DNA of 64,000 nt from Exophiala sp. HKRS030 (taxonomy: Eukaryota; Ascomycota; Eurotiomycetes; Chaetothyriales; Herpotrichiellaceae): positions 6,820,001 through 6,884,000 of the forward strand of contig JAHWDD010000001.1 in NCBI GenBank assembly GCA_023897205.1, read 5' to 3'. Position 1 is the first letter of the stretch, and every line of letters starts with the position of its first letter. The translations under genes were made by a program, and so were the position numbers. Below are positions 12,805 to 24,499 of the stretch, in pieces. Below the pieces are notes generated by a model. The model made no database searches and had not been told where the DNA came from. It saw only the letters and a list, made by a program, of their open reading frames with translations.

Positions 12805-13479
12805 AAGACGAATATACCGTCAGATTTAGATGCTTGGTAGGAGACAAAATATACGCAGTCTTCAGCAGAGGGTGCAAGGATGACCAGCATCAACGACCCA
12901 TTCGTTACGCAATATTGTCTATTTCTGCTCAACGGGAGCTGGGGGCTCTGTGGTTTTTGGTTCGATTTCTTGTTAACAAAATGAAAAATCGATGCGTAAG
13001 CAACCGTGGCTGAGATTGGGGAATTCAGAAATACATATTCTTTGGTGAAATCAATCATTTCTTCATAGGCAACGAATTTGTTGAACTAAGATCGGACGCG
13101 GCAGTCTTTCATGACGTTGGCGATTTTCGTGATACCAGGACCTTGAAAGGCTAGAATCTTTGATTTCACCTTAGGTGAGATGCATTTTCAGTGAGAAGAG
13201 GTCTCGATGATGTCCGACGCCTCATCAGAGGTCGTCGTACGCGCTTTCAGCGCGCTTGTCCTACTTGTATGTTCTGTCTCCAGTAGTCTCTACGATCCTT
13301 GCAAATCTTCGAGAATGGGAACCAACATGCAGACTATGTAGGTTGTGGTATGGCTGATGTCCGGGGCGTATTATCGGGTCTATCTACATCCACTATCTCG
13401 GTAGCCCGGGACGAAGATATACCATATCGCCGACTTTGTCCGGATCTGTTATGTCATACTGGGTAAATGAGTACACAGA

Positions 13480-15000
13480 GTCACAGCTCAGCATGAGAAA
13501 TATGGTCCTGTGAGTCTCCCCTACTGATCCACCACCGCCATCTGGAGCACTTCCTGATAAGTCGGCCAGCTGGCATGACCAGCATAACTTATGCCGAACA
13601 ACTGACGAAGACCAGGGAAAATTTTGAATTGCTACCTTCGCGTGAAGCACTCGTCGAACAATTGAAGATTTTAGCCATTGGATGTGGCTTCTTGACCAGT
13701 ACCGTGACAAAATTTCTCTTCTTGAGAAAAAGAATTCCAGCACTGCCGGCATTGGTCGAAGCCCAAGCCAGGATTCAGTAGTACAAGATGTCCAGAGACG
13801 AACCGGTAGACGATATCCAAGTTACTGCCTTGTTGAAACATGCCCTTGAAAGTTTGGAAATAGCTGACTATGGTTGCGTCCAGACTATCTCATATTCTCC
13901 AGGCTGTTGACCGTCTGGAGGTCTCTATCCGAAGCTAGCCGCCCGCCTTGCCGCTGATGCCATTCTGGGTGGCTTCGAGACCGTCTCGATCTCCATCGTT
14001 GGAAGTAGCACCAAAAGGCACCAATATCGTCCCGCAAACAATTTAAGTACTGATGAAATCCAGGGTGCAACATATTTCTTAGTCTCCAAGCCTATGAAAA
14101 TGTCAATCCTTACAAACGAAATCCGATCGAGGTTGCAAAATGCCGAAGTCACCAAACTCGCCAACGTCAACTCACTCCATATCTCCAGGTGGTTTTCTTC
14201 GAAGCATTGAGACTGTGGCCTCCAGGGCCGGAGGCCGTCCGGCGGAGTACGAATAAGGACGGAAACGTGATCTGTGGAGAGTTGCTTCCTGCTGGAGTGA
14301 ATAGGGCATCAGCTAGACATCGTCATGACCGAACATCAACCCCATGGCTGAACAGCCACTGACTAAGCGTACTTCAGACTATCGTGGGGACATATCTCTG
14401 GACAGCTGGTCGGTATTCGCGCGCATAGGTGGATACTCTCGTCTTTGTGCCTGAACGATGGCTTGACGAGGGAATGGCCGGAAATTTGAAAGGCGACCGA
14501 CGCGGCGTCATCAATTCGTTCCAGGCAGGGCCAAGGAATTGCCCTGGTCAGAGGTGAGCCATCGGTGGTTTCTCTCTTTGAGCCCTTGTCCCTTCTCTGG
14601 TTGTCTTTTTTCACAAAGAGCAGCACATTCTGTGCGCGACAATGTACGGCACTCTCCTGTTGATTGGCTTATGTGAAAGCAAGAAACCCAAAGAGGGGGT
14701 AAGTCCATGCCTGGCTGACACTCGTCACATAGCAACACAGCCTCTCAAACGCCGAGTTCAAGCTCGGCCTCGCTACACTTCTTTGGCAACAAGTAGCTGT
14801 TAATGCAGCACTGCTGCCCCTGTGGTTTTTGACCGAGGGCATTGAATAACGGCTAACACATTGTGGGCAACTTGGTAGCTTTGGTGTCGAGTTTGCTGAG
14901 GAGAAGGTACCTGATTGGTCCAAGGTCAAGATCTTCGGTCTGGTGGCTGAAAAGCAGCCTTTGATGGTGAGATTGAGTCGGCGCACAAGAGAGCGGAGGA
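13480..15000 (+). pseudogene. cytochrome P450 pseudogene
   Basis: Scattered P450 hallmarks in order but in different frames: HEKYGPV (near 13490), the K-helix FFEALRLWPPGP with ExxR (near 14190), VFVPERWL (near 14440), the haem-binding FQAGPRNCPGQ (near 14520), and a C-terminal KIFGLVAEKQPLMVRLSRR (near 14950). A possible intron (GTGAAT to CTTCAG) between the K helix and the PERW region is followed in frame by a TAG stop at 14426-14428, and the approach to the K helix is also out of frame. The damage exceeds one-base errors, so this is called a pseudogene. It sits next to the broken hydrolase, suggesting a decaying metabolic segment. Confidence 0.75.
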
Positions 15001-15021
15001 CAGGGATCGTGGATTCAGGTT

Positions 15022-16936
15022 TCATAGCCTTTGGTCCGTACCAACGAGTGACATGCTCTGTAAGTGAGACGGTTTGAGATAACTGGGGTTCCGAATCTCG
15101 GTGTGTCTTGCAGGAGTCGATCTGTTGCCATCACAGGCAACTAGGGCTTTGTAGGTATCCGTTGTCCCTCTTAGCCCTGTAGTGCTGGCCACGTTTTCCG
15201 ACGAGCATTCCTTTGAAAAGTTAGTATGGGAATTTAGACGGTATGGTGATGTAAGGATTTGGTACCGAATATGTACTTCGAGACTGGCACTTAATCCTTC
15301 ACTCCACAAGAATCTTTCGGCATTGCTGTTCATCTGGTCTACTGTGAGATGATTGTAATTCTGCAGGACCATAGCGGCCACTCGATCTCGGTGCTTTCCG
15401 AGCACCTTCTCGCAGTCTGGAGTGGCTATCATGAGACAAGCTGCCCATAGTAACCACTCTGATTGTGCCTGAGATTTGGCACCGATCTCAGCACATTCAA
15501 GGGCAACTTCAGCCAACTCTTTGCAATCGGAGATGTATGTTGAACTTCGGAGGTGGAAGACCAGAACGGTAAGCCATGCCATGCGCTCGATGGAGCTGGA
15601 AGCCCGCATCAAGGTCTGCCATTCTTTATCTTTATCATCACTGGGAGCTGTGGCCATGAGATGGACTATCTCACTGCGTGTGATGTTCAGTCTAGTCATC
15701 AGCTGTATTGACAGATGACCAGTCAGGGCAAGTTCACGAAATCCTACAGGCATGCGGGCAATGACTGTGCATAAATCCGGAGGAAAGGGGTGTTTTGGGT
15801 ATATTGGCTTTGTCTTATGATTGCGCGTATCTCCAGGCAAGGTGATCTTTGGAGGAGGTGAAGCCGAGATATCAGAGACGCCGGCCTTTTGGGAGTGAGC
15901 GCCGGCCAAGGCTTCGAGGCTGCCGTTGGAGTTAGCGTTTCCGGGTGACCGTGGACGAAAAAGGGTTAATTCCCCGGATTTGACCTACGCAGTAACGCAA
16001 GACTTGATCCAACTATCTTCTTTTTCGGGCCCGTCAAGGCCACGTCGCATTTCGACGAGTCGTCGGACACCTCTGAGATGGGTATCAAAACGCTTGTCAT
16101 CGCCGCGATAGGCCTACTCAATTGTGAGACCTATTGTCAAGTCGTGTGGAAAAACGGTGGTGTGGACTTACACATATGACAGCCAAATTGGCAACTGCTA
16201 GGATGACATCATCCCTAGTGCGGCGATTAGGCATTGAGAGGCTAAGTCGGACTTTGGAAAGGGTGGAGCCGTAGTGGTGCATCATGGCAATGTTTGTCTC
16301 TGGGGTTTGTTGAGGATGTACGCAGAGGACGTAAGTGACGATGGCTTCGAACAAGATATCGTGTGAGAGGATGAACTGAAGATATAAGGGACCGAGGGCC
16401 ACGACCTCTTTGCAGAAATCGACAATATAAGGGAAATAGCTCTGTGGTGGAATTGGATAATTGGCGAATGGATCGACCCTGAGGCCGCCAAAGACCATGT
16501 CATTGAAGGCGATGGTAGTGGTGGCGGAAAAGGTGGAGGTATCATCTGGTTGAGCCTCGTATGCTAATCTAGTAGCATTTTGAAGGCAAACGAGGGCAGA
16601 AGATGATGTTGACTGAGCATCCTGTCGTGTGACGATGAGAGATGAATCGCTGGCGGGAAGGGTAGAAGGGTTATGTCGGTGTGGTGGGGAAGAAGATGGC
16701 GATTGATATGACTGAGACGATTGATCTGGTTGATCTGGTTGATCTGATTGTACTTCGGTAGTGTCGGATAGTGAATTGGGTGGAGAGGGGAGGTTCTGGC
16801 TATCAAGAAGTTCTTTCAATTTGATGGCTTTCTCGCGCTTTTCTTTGTGGATCTTTTGTGAAGTGAAACGTCGTTGAGCGGAGAAGGTGACGGCGGTGTC
16901 AAAGCGTTTTGACTTGCCATGATAAGGGACGAACAT
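15022..16936 (-). CDS. fungal transcription-factor-like protein without zinc cluster
   Basis: Resembles the fungal-specific transcription factor domain family (Fungal_trans_2 type) but has no Zn2Cys6 motif. It starts FVPYHGKSKRFDTAVTF and has a basic helix (HKEKREKAIKLKEL), a Ser/Gln/Pro-rich linker containing a short DQP repeat, then the long helical domain. Exon 1 runs from 16936 to a GTAAGT donor after VANLAVIC. Exon 2 starts near 16110 and carries DTHLRGVRRLVEM. A donor GTAGGT and acceptor GGCAG join it to exon 3 (ALEALAGAHS). The frame stays open to 15022, but a GTACCA/CAAAG intron could instead end the protein at the TAA at 15171-15173. Role unknown. Confidence 0.7.
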
Positions 16937-17703
16937 GGCGAAGGGTCGTCATGGCCAGAACGTCCTTGTTGTCGTTGTTTTTGTCGTTGTCGACAGAATC
17001 CCAATGAGAATTTTCAGCCCTATTGCGGGTCGGAAGTATGGAGTGAGATGACAAGTCCCAGATAATGGGATGTTGCAATAAAGCTGCCCCACTACCGGGT
17101 TGATTGCGAATGTGGACGGAGTGAGTGATTGAAATGTTTGAAGAGCTGTGGTGTGCGAGCTAACTCCTAGTCGGGTAGTTAGTGTCTTGATGTTCGGAGT
17201 AGGCGGGTCACATGGTTACAGATACAATGCTCCTCGTCTGTAATTTTACTCCCTTTTATCATTACAAGGCACCTAGAAGGGTAAGCGAGGCCAGGTGTAA
17301 GTGATAATCTCAAGAGTATTATATTACTAGACCATACCTTGATGGACTTGGCGGTCTCTAAATCGTCAATAAGAACAGCAAGGGTTCACCAAGAATTGAC
17401 CGTGAGTAAAATTACAGGAAGGAGCATTGTGTAATAGCACCACAGGACGGGAGAGACTGCCCAAGTGTCAGAGGCTGAGAGGAAGGCGCGTTCCATCCGT
17501 CCAGAATCTAGCCTCTTTCCTCTTGACACGACGCGTCTACCTGGTCAATGTAACCTGAGTACTCCGTACCTGCCTTTGTACGGATAGTGGTGCTAGTAGC
17601 TTCCCTCCTAGGTACCTAGCAGTTACGGACATTAGGTACGGGGAAGACTTAGAATCAAATGACAGAATATCCTCAACTAGCGGTAGCCTTAGTACTGCAT
17701 ACA

Positions 17704-17730
17704 TACTCCGTAGAGGAGCATTACGGAGTA
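17704..17730. repeat. short inverted repeat TACTCCGTA / TACGGAGTA
   Basis: Two 9-bp arms, TACTCCGTA (17704-17712) and TACGGAGTA (17722-17730), with a 9-bp spacer. The same core recurs nearby as CTCCGTACC and TTGTACGGA (17564-17585). It may be remains of a miniature element; no target duplication was seen. Confidence 0.4.
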
Positions 17731-18738
17731 GATACCTAGTACCTACGGCGTAGATTACTGGTGAGCGAAACACCGAGGTGCTACTGTGTACGGTCTGGTT
17801 CGAAACGGTAAGCGAAGGCCGCCTTCAGCTGAGCTTTAACTGTGCCTTTACTAAGTATTACTAAGCGCCACATAAACACTGCCAGAGCACCCTCCGAAGT
17901 GAAGAGACTAACTATGTAGTTAGTGGCCTAGTTGAGCCTCCTAGCGATTCGCTATCTCTATCTCTTAACTAAGCAAGATCTCCTTTAGAGAGGGATTAGG
18001 AACTTAGTCAATGCCTGTTTCTACGCTACTACCCAAATTTCTCATTAAAAGTAATAATTTAGAGACCCATGTGCATTTTTGATTACTGCTACAGTTCTGT
18101 CCTTGTACACAGTCTGACTCCAGAGGTTGGCAGGATCGATCACCGATATACAGAGACCAGATGCACCAACTGGTCTCAACAGTATTACCAAGGTTTGAAC
18201 CCTACCTAAGGTATCTTGCGAGTTCGGCTTTCGCCAGGTCTGCGCGCATTGAGAAATTAGGAATGAACCTCTGACTAGAATTTCACATGGACATCAATTG
18301 TCTCAACATACTGCAAGAGACCTCGCTCGGTGCTGGAAGAGAGTCATTTACCACCTATGTATTGTTGCTGCAATCACGTGTGAGTGGCCGACTATCAAAT
18401 GTTTTCCGGCAAGCCAGCGATAGAAATGCCCCAAGGATGAAGGATACCGAGAAATTGCGTCCCCCGTCCTCCATTTCTTTTATTACTTTTGGACTGAAAA
18501 CGTCCAATATCTTCTTTATTCAGAGATCGGCTAGTTGAACAACCACACCGAGTCGCTAATAGGTGGGCTCCAAAAACCTGCAGAAGCAAGATGTGGGACC
18601 CTCTCGGATCAAGGTCCTCGCTGACCACATAGCTCATTCGGATTGGTCGTTGAGCAACGCAAGTCCATCCTCTCAAGCCTTGACACTCATTACATTCATA
18701 CTATACAATAATGGCCACATTGTTGGCATAACTCCGAG

Positions 18739-18745
18739 CGGTCCG
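18739..18745. promoter_or_regulatory. CGGTCCG, candidate Zn2Cys6 regulator site
   Basis: CGGTCCG lies 218 bp upstream of the P450 start at 18963. The same 7-mer, or its complement CGGACCG, occurs upstream of four other cluster genes. Inverted CGG/CCG triplets are the usual targets of Zn2Cys6 proteins; binding here is inference. Confidence 0.4.
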
Positions 18746-18962
18746 ACAACCGCCTTCTATCTTTGTTTGCAGCATCACAAACCTCGGGTGCCGATGTTCC
18801 AGTCATGGCCTTTCCCCTGGTCTGGGTCCTTCGGCGGACGTGATCCATCGGGATATTTGTTGCTGGAGGCCTCCAACGTTCGGCAATCTTTGCATCCACG
18901 ATATTTCTGGCCTTAGGAGGACCAGCATCTAGCTTGAGCGACACACGAGATTTTCCTTCGCA

Positions 18963-20916
18963 ATGGCAGAACAACAAATGTCAGTGGTGAAAGCTCTTAG
19001 CAATGAAATCTCCGCGTTAGCACAGAAATACGAAAATGAATTCACTCTTCGTAATACTGGTGCCGCACTTGCTGGGCTGTTTGCCTTCTGGGTGAGTGTA
19101 CCGTTAGATGATTCAAGTCGTTGTTCATACTAAGCCTCTGGTCTACTGGTTAGTGTCTATGGTCTGCGATTTATCGCCTCTATTTCCATCCATTGTCGGG
19201 CTATCCTGGTCCTCTACTGTGGAAGATTAGTATTCTACCCAGTCTCTACTGGGCGTGGACTGGGGACCGGCATCTTACAATTGACAAGCTGCACAAAAAA
19301 TACGGTTCGATGGCAAACGAAAATTTCGATGGTGACGGAAACTGATATCAACCAGGCAAAGCGATTCGCGTGGAACCAAATCTGGTTTCAATATGCACTC
19401 CAAATGCCGTTAAGAGTCCGTCATCCATTAGGTCAAACTCCTAGATTCCCACAAGACTGACTTTCAGTAGCAATGTATGGTGCTGGAACTGTTTTTGAAA
19501 AGGTACACCTTACACGGATTCTTTTGATGGTTACTAATCACTTTCTGAAGGCCATGTTTTATACTCGAGGTCCTAAGGAGAAGCAACTTCTTGTCGTAAG
19601 TGGTGTCACTTTTCAAAATGTCGACACTACCTAATAAATACCTGGCTCAAGAACCTGGCAAGCACAACCGACAAAGTCGTCCATGCTCGTAAACGGAGAA
19701 TCATCTCGCATGCACTGAGTGAGGCTGCCATAAGATCGTACGAGCCCGTAATTTTGGACAAAATTCAACTCTTTTGCAAGCAACTATCCAGTCCGCAGAC
19801 ATTTGATGGAGAGTATAAGAATATGTCCAGATGGTTCTCGTACCTCACCTATGATATTATGGGTACGCTCACGTTCAGTCAGAGTTACAACATGCTTACG
19901 AAGGACGACCATCATTTCATACAACCCTTGATAGATTCGTATCAGCATAGCCAGGTCATTGTGAGTCCACGTTTCAACTTGCGAGATGCTATGATGTTAA
20001 TGCTTGAAAAGCTAGGGACTTACCCGAATATCGAGCAGTGGGGTTTCGCACCGCTCTTGTTTCTCAGGATCATGGCAGACAACAACAAATTCCGCAAATA
20101 CGTCGATAATCAGGTTTCAACCCGTATCGCTCAGGAGAAAGCAGGGAAAGGACCCAATGATATCTTCAAACTGCTGCTCAACCACAAGGATAAGCAAACG
20201 GGAGAAAGCATGGATTTCAAAGAACTTTCGGATGAAGCCGTTGTCCTCATTATCGCCGGTAAGTTGTCAAAGATTGTCAGAGCTAGACGGTCTGACGTCC
20301 TTCAGCCAGCGACACCACAGGAACTGCTCTTTCAGGTCTCTACTTCTATCTTGCTCGCTATCCTGAGTGCTATGACAAACTCAAAAAAGAAATTCGAACC
20401 AAGTTCTCTTCTGTTGAAGAAATCGTAGGCGGCAAGAAGCTGCTTGACTGCAAATACCTAAGGGCTTGTGTCGACGAAGCTCTACGCATGTCTCCAGGCG
20501 TACCAGGCTATCTAACAAGAGAAGCGCCTGAAGGTGGTACGATCGATGGGTACTACATGCCACCTGCTGCTCAAGTTGGAATTCCAACCTGGACCGTTCA
20601 CCGCGATCCCGACGTCTACCCCGAACCACAGATATTCAAGCCAGAACGCTGGTTGGTTGAAACCGACGAAGAGATGCAAAGACTTCGATCGTGCTGGTAC
20701 CCATTCAGCACCGGTACACGTGGTTGTATTGGGAAGAACATGGCCTATCATTCGATATACCTGACGGTGGCCCGGCTGGCTATGCTGTTCGAGATTGAGT
20801 CTCGGGATCAGCTACCACTGGAATTCCACGTCAAAGATCACTTTGCAGCTGGGGAGAAGAACGGCCCGTTCCTGAAATTTACACCTGCGAAGTCAGGCCC
20901 CGCGAAGTCCAGCTAG
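18963..20916 (+). CDS. cytochrome P450 monooxygenase at the cluster edge
   Basis: Membrane-anchored microsomal P450 with seven exons: 18963-19091, 19154-19304, 19356-19415, 19468-19502, 19551-19595, 19652-20258 and 20306-20916. All six introns are GT-AG and phases agree, giving 545 residues. An N-terminal hydrophobic segment (LAGLFAFW across the first intron) precedes YRLYFHPLSGYPGPLLW. The I-helix motif is SDTTGTA near residue 345, ExxR is EALR near 400, the PERW motif is KPERWL, and the haem loop FSTGTRGCIG has its Cys near 483. It is next to the GliT-type gene and has the CGGTCCG motif upstream, so a role as a tailoring hydroxylase of the ETP product is plausible but not shown. Confidence 0.9.
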
Positions 20917-21229
20917 GAAGACAATTGGAAGATGTATGAGTTGGCGCCATTGGACAATTTCTGCCAAACCATTAGTGAAAGAGAGTGCTACAAACTCTGC
21001 AAACTTGTATACAAAACTTGGAGAAACTTCTCAATTCTACTTATGTTGCTTGATCTGGTTAAATGTCTTCTGCCAGATTGCAACCTTTCCACTCCCGTGC
21101 GTTGGAGATAAAGCAAGACACCTCTACTGCTAGATATGTAGCAATTTTAAGCACCTTCTAGTATTGTTCGCCAGCTCAAAGTTCCTTCAGGGAATCAACC
21201 CAGCTCTATGTTTTCAAACAACCTTTCCA

Positions 21230-22417
21230 CTAAAGTCGAGAGGTCGCGAGCAGTCTCTGCAAGTCCTCGGCCAGAAGTTGTTGGACGACACCACCAGCAG
21301 CTGATGAACCTGTTTAACAATAACACCAAGAGTTAGTTATATGACATATCATACGTGCAAGAGAGTTTCGAAGGTTTCATGAAAAGAGATTTCTTGAGAT
21401 TGGGCACTTACCGGAAGCAATAGCAAACGTCGCTGCTTTCATTGGCGTGGATGCATCACCAGCAACGAAAACGCCAGGGATCTTGGTTGAGCCGACGATA
21501 TCGACACCCTTAATGTTTTCTCCCATCACTGGATGCGTCTCTATCTCCAGGCCCAACTGCTCAATCAACTCTTTACCACATAAAAGTGTGGTTGGTCTGT
21601 CGGTCAGAAATCCCAAGTCTGTGCGTCTTCCATCCTCGAAAACGACAGTGACACCACCTTCAGGTGTTTGGATGGGCTCTATCTTCGAAATTTTGCCGGT
21701 TTCAACCTTGCATCCAAAGGCTTTCACGGTATCTAGAGCCTTGAGCATGTTCTCTGTTTCTGGGATGGGACCGTTGCTGAACACGGTTGGGGGTCCCGAT
21801 GCTTCTGTGGCCAAAAGGCTCAACATCTGCGCCCCGTGGGCGTGAATTGGGGATAGGCCAATGATGCCGGATGATCGATGAGATCTCTCATGGCCGTCAC
21901 AGTACAAGCATTGGAAACTGCACACATCTATCAGTCAGTATCCTGCAGTCGCCGGTAAGCTTCTGCTTTGATGTGACACTCACATGTTATGTGGCCAGTT
22001 TTCCTTGTAACCCGGAACATCAGTGGGCAGAACCTCTTTGGATCCCATGGCCAGAACGACCTTCCTTCCATTCCACTTCTGTCCTTCCTTGTCGACCACC
22101 TCAAAATAGCTCGGTATTGCAGTTGAATCGGCCTCGGTTGGCTCGATCTTCTTGATCGAGGTAATATCCGCCTCGTAGAAGTCTGTGGTGCCGTACTTCA
22201 AGATCTGCTCCCTAGCAATCTGACGGAAATCTTCTGGCTTTGTACAGTCTCTGCTCAGTACATTGTGCATCTCATGAGCACCTTCATTTCTGAACCCTGC
22301 GTTTCCTGGCCTCGTGAAAACGGCTTTCGACCTGTGAACTCTTGACAGGCCCAGTGCGGCGGAAAGACCAGCAGGTCCTGCACCGATGATCAGTGCATCA
22401 TATATCTTCGAAGCCAT
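21230..22417 (-). CDS. gliT-like: GliT-type FAD dithiol oxidase (ETP disulfide formation, self-protection)
   Basis: Thioredoxin-reductase-fold flavoenzyme that oxidises the dithiol precursor to the epidisulfide and protects the producer. Exons are 21984-22417, 21412-21917 and 21230-21309 with consistent phases, giving 339 residues, close to the usual GliT length. The FAD site is YDALIIGAGPAGLSAALGL, the redox pair is CLYC in QCLYCDGHE, and the second FAD motif is GVFVAGDAS. The start chosen is the ATG before ASKIYDAL. An in-frame ATG at 22460-22462 adds 15 mostly hydrophobic residues (MRFLVFIVLTFAEVV) that could act as a signal anchor. Among TrxR-like enzymes, the CxxC and the neighbouring ETP genes favour GliT/SirT over a metabolic thioredoxin reductase. 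Confidence 0.9.
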
Positions 22418-23063
22418 AACTACTTCCGCGAAGGTTAATACTATGAATACCAGAAATCGCATACGTTGGAATGCTTTTGTCAATATTGACTTGTAGAATT
22501 GAAAAGGAAATCAGCTGCTTTTAGAAGTGCGATTACTTTAAGTCCTCAAGTTCGAATGAGCACATTACGAGCTTACGCCACTCAGGAGCCGAAGGGTCAT
22601 GATCGCGGAAACATATGCAAGAAATTCGTGCCTGGCTTTGATCACGCGGTGATTAGGTTCCTGTATACACAGTTTAGTTACTATTCCGGTTCGCCAGCTC
22701 AACAAGGCCTACGGAGACTTTTGCTGGTGGAGCCTTCCACTCACGCCAAGATTTACTTGCTCCAGGTTTACGGGCCGTTCGGTTTGCATCATCACAGATC
22801 ACGGCGACTTATGTTGGAACTCTTAGTCACGATACTGAGTAAACGGGTGAGTCCCTTAGACTTCTCTGCATACATTACTTTTCGACTCGGACATTCGCGG
22901 CCGCGGGTTTTAAAAAGCACGGTCTTTCCCAACTATGTTATCAGACTAGAACGAAAATTACAACCTGCTGAAAGGAGACATGTCTATTCCAAACCTCCCC
23001 TGCATGCGAACCCGGAGATTGACAATCTTCGGCCATAGACTGTGGCCTCGAACGGCCTTTCAA
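22418..23063. promoter_or_regulatory. GliT-type gene promoter and 3' flank of the methyltransferase
   Basis: 646 bp without a gene. It contains CCGTTCGG at 22775-22782, an 8-mer also present before the exporter (as CCGAACGG) and twice in the regulator/P450 shared promoter. A 21-bp imperfect palindrome lies close to the methyltransferase stop. Confidence 0.4.
23012..23032. repeat. 21-bp imperfect palindrome
   Basis: CCGGAGATTG, one central A, then CAATCTTCGG: ten-base arms with one mismatch. It lies 32 bp past the methyltransferase stop codon. As RNA it could form a stem near the 3' end; as DNA its outer CCG...CGG triplets could bind a zinc-cluster dimer. I cannot separate these. Confidence 0.4.
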
Positions 23064-23916
23064 TCAATGCATAATCAAATCCATGACTAATCCCCGCCCT
23101 TGGTACAATTTGCGCATATCTTCCTCGCTGAACCCATGCTGGTTGATGGTCTTAATCATTTCTACTTGGGCTGTCGGCAGCTCCTCTTCCGATTTTGAAA
23201 TCGTGGAGTCAGGGATTCTGTCGAGAATCACAACTGTACCGCCTTTCCGGAGACATTTTCCCAATTTGACCATCAGTTTTCCTGGATCTGAGACATGATG
23301 CAGCGCCATGCTCACAACGATAATGTCGAAGTTGGACAATGCATTCTCCGGGAGAGAGTTGGGAGCAGGCTCGGCCTCGGCCAGCATATCGAATTCGTAC
23401 GCCTGAAGTCTTTCAGGCCCGTGCTCGGTTTCACGAGCCCACTTGTTGAACTCTGTAACCATACCGCTGGATATATCGAGGCCGACCGCTTGTGTAACGA
23501 ATGGTAAAAGTGCCTTTTGGTGGTTACCTTAGCGATTGAGAAACACAATGCTCTTTTCTACGCTGGGTGTATTCAGGAACCTGGGGTATTCAATGCTCAA
23601 ACACACCTTAGAAACGGTCCCAGAACCGCATGCGTAGTCTAGAAGCCTGACTTCCTGATGTTCTCTATCAAAACCGGTTGCATCAGTCCATTTGCTGGAC
23701 ATCCACGTTCGCCTTGCTCCAACTTCTTCAATCACTGTTTGGATGAATTCCGCCCAGTCTGATAGGTGAGAACTTGCATGCTTGCTAAGCGTAAGACAGA
23801 AGAGTTAGCCTTTGATTCAATCAACCTGGTATGCTCGTTGACCTAAGTTTTGGAAGGTTTCCAAACGGTGCTTCTCACTCGAACTGTTCCTTGTTCACTG
23901 CTGCTAGATCTGCCAT
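23064..23916 (-). CDS. gliN-like: GliN-type SAM-dependent methyltransferase
   Basis: Class I SAM methyltransferase of the family used for amide N-methylation in ETP pathways. Exons 23879-23916, 23607-23784 and 23064-23513 join in phase to 221 residues. The SAM motif I is LLDYACGSGTVSK, followed across an intron by AVGLDISSGMV (acidic loop) and later SMALHHVSDPGKLM and CLRKGGTVVILD. The first exon is only 13 codons but its splice gives NKEQFDKHASSH, a good family start. The GliN role is inferred from sequence type and neighbours; the S-methylating TmtA group is the main alternative. Confidence 0.8.
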
Positions 23917-24499
23917 ACTTCCAGGTATTCGTTGGTCTACCACAATTTGTTTTGCATCTATATTCAAACAGACTAATTGTAGTTCTTCTTATGCCAACAG
24001 GTAGCCACAGATATTGAGTTTGCCATGCATTAAAGTCTCCGTTGAGAATAGTCTCCGAAATGCTGCCTGGAACCAGCCTGAGCTGATTTGCTCGGTGGTC
24101 GTTAAGGTCCTCACTGATAGGGTATTAGACCCACCAAGAGATCATTAGACTTGCAGAAACGAGCCCAAGAGGAACATTGGAATGCCGGCCTGATTTCAAT
24201 GCTCGTCCGGAACTCTGTGTCTTAGCCAAAGTTGCTTGTCTCAAATGATGCTGTGGCAGAACATCAAAGTGGCCAATTCAACCAGCCAAATATGTATAAG
24301 CCCGAATTTTCAAAATTTGTCCTCCAAGGAGCCATGTGGGCAACCCTCTAATGGAACTATAAGTCCAATTTCTGAATGGTGTCTTCTGACCGCAGCTCGA
24401 ATACATCAAGACATGCCCGCTTTGAGGTAACACCTCTTTGTGACTTAGCCTAAACCCAAGAGTAGCCGTCCATAGCTCGATATCTTTGAAAATATGGGC
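23917..24499. other. 583-bp spacer between methyltransferase and exporter genes
   Basis: Serves as promoter of the methyltransferase and 3' flank of the exporter. Short frames have no family match. No CGGWCCG site was seen. Confidence 0.4.

Larger units (their letters stand above)
16937..18962. other. 2-kb gene-free stretch before the metabolic cluster
   Basis: No supported gene. The part from 17540 to 18020 is dense in short motifs such as TACCTAG, ACGGAGTA and TACTCCGTA. The last 250 bp are the likely promoter of the P450 that follows. This is the natural left border of the metabolic cluster. Confidence 0.5.
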
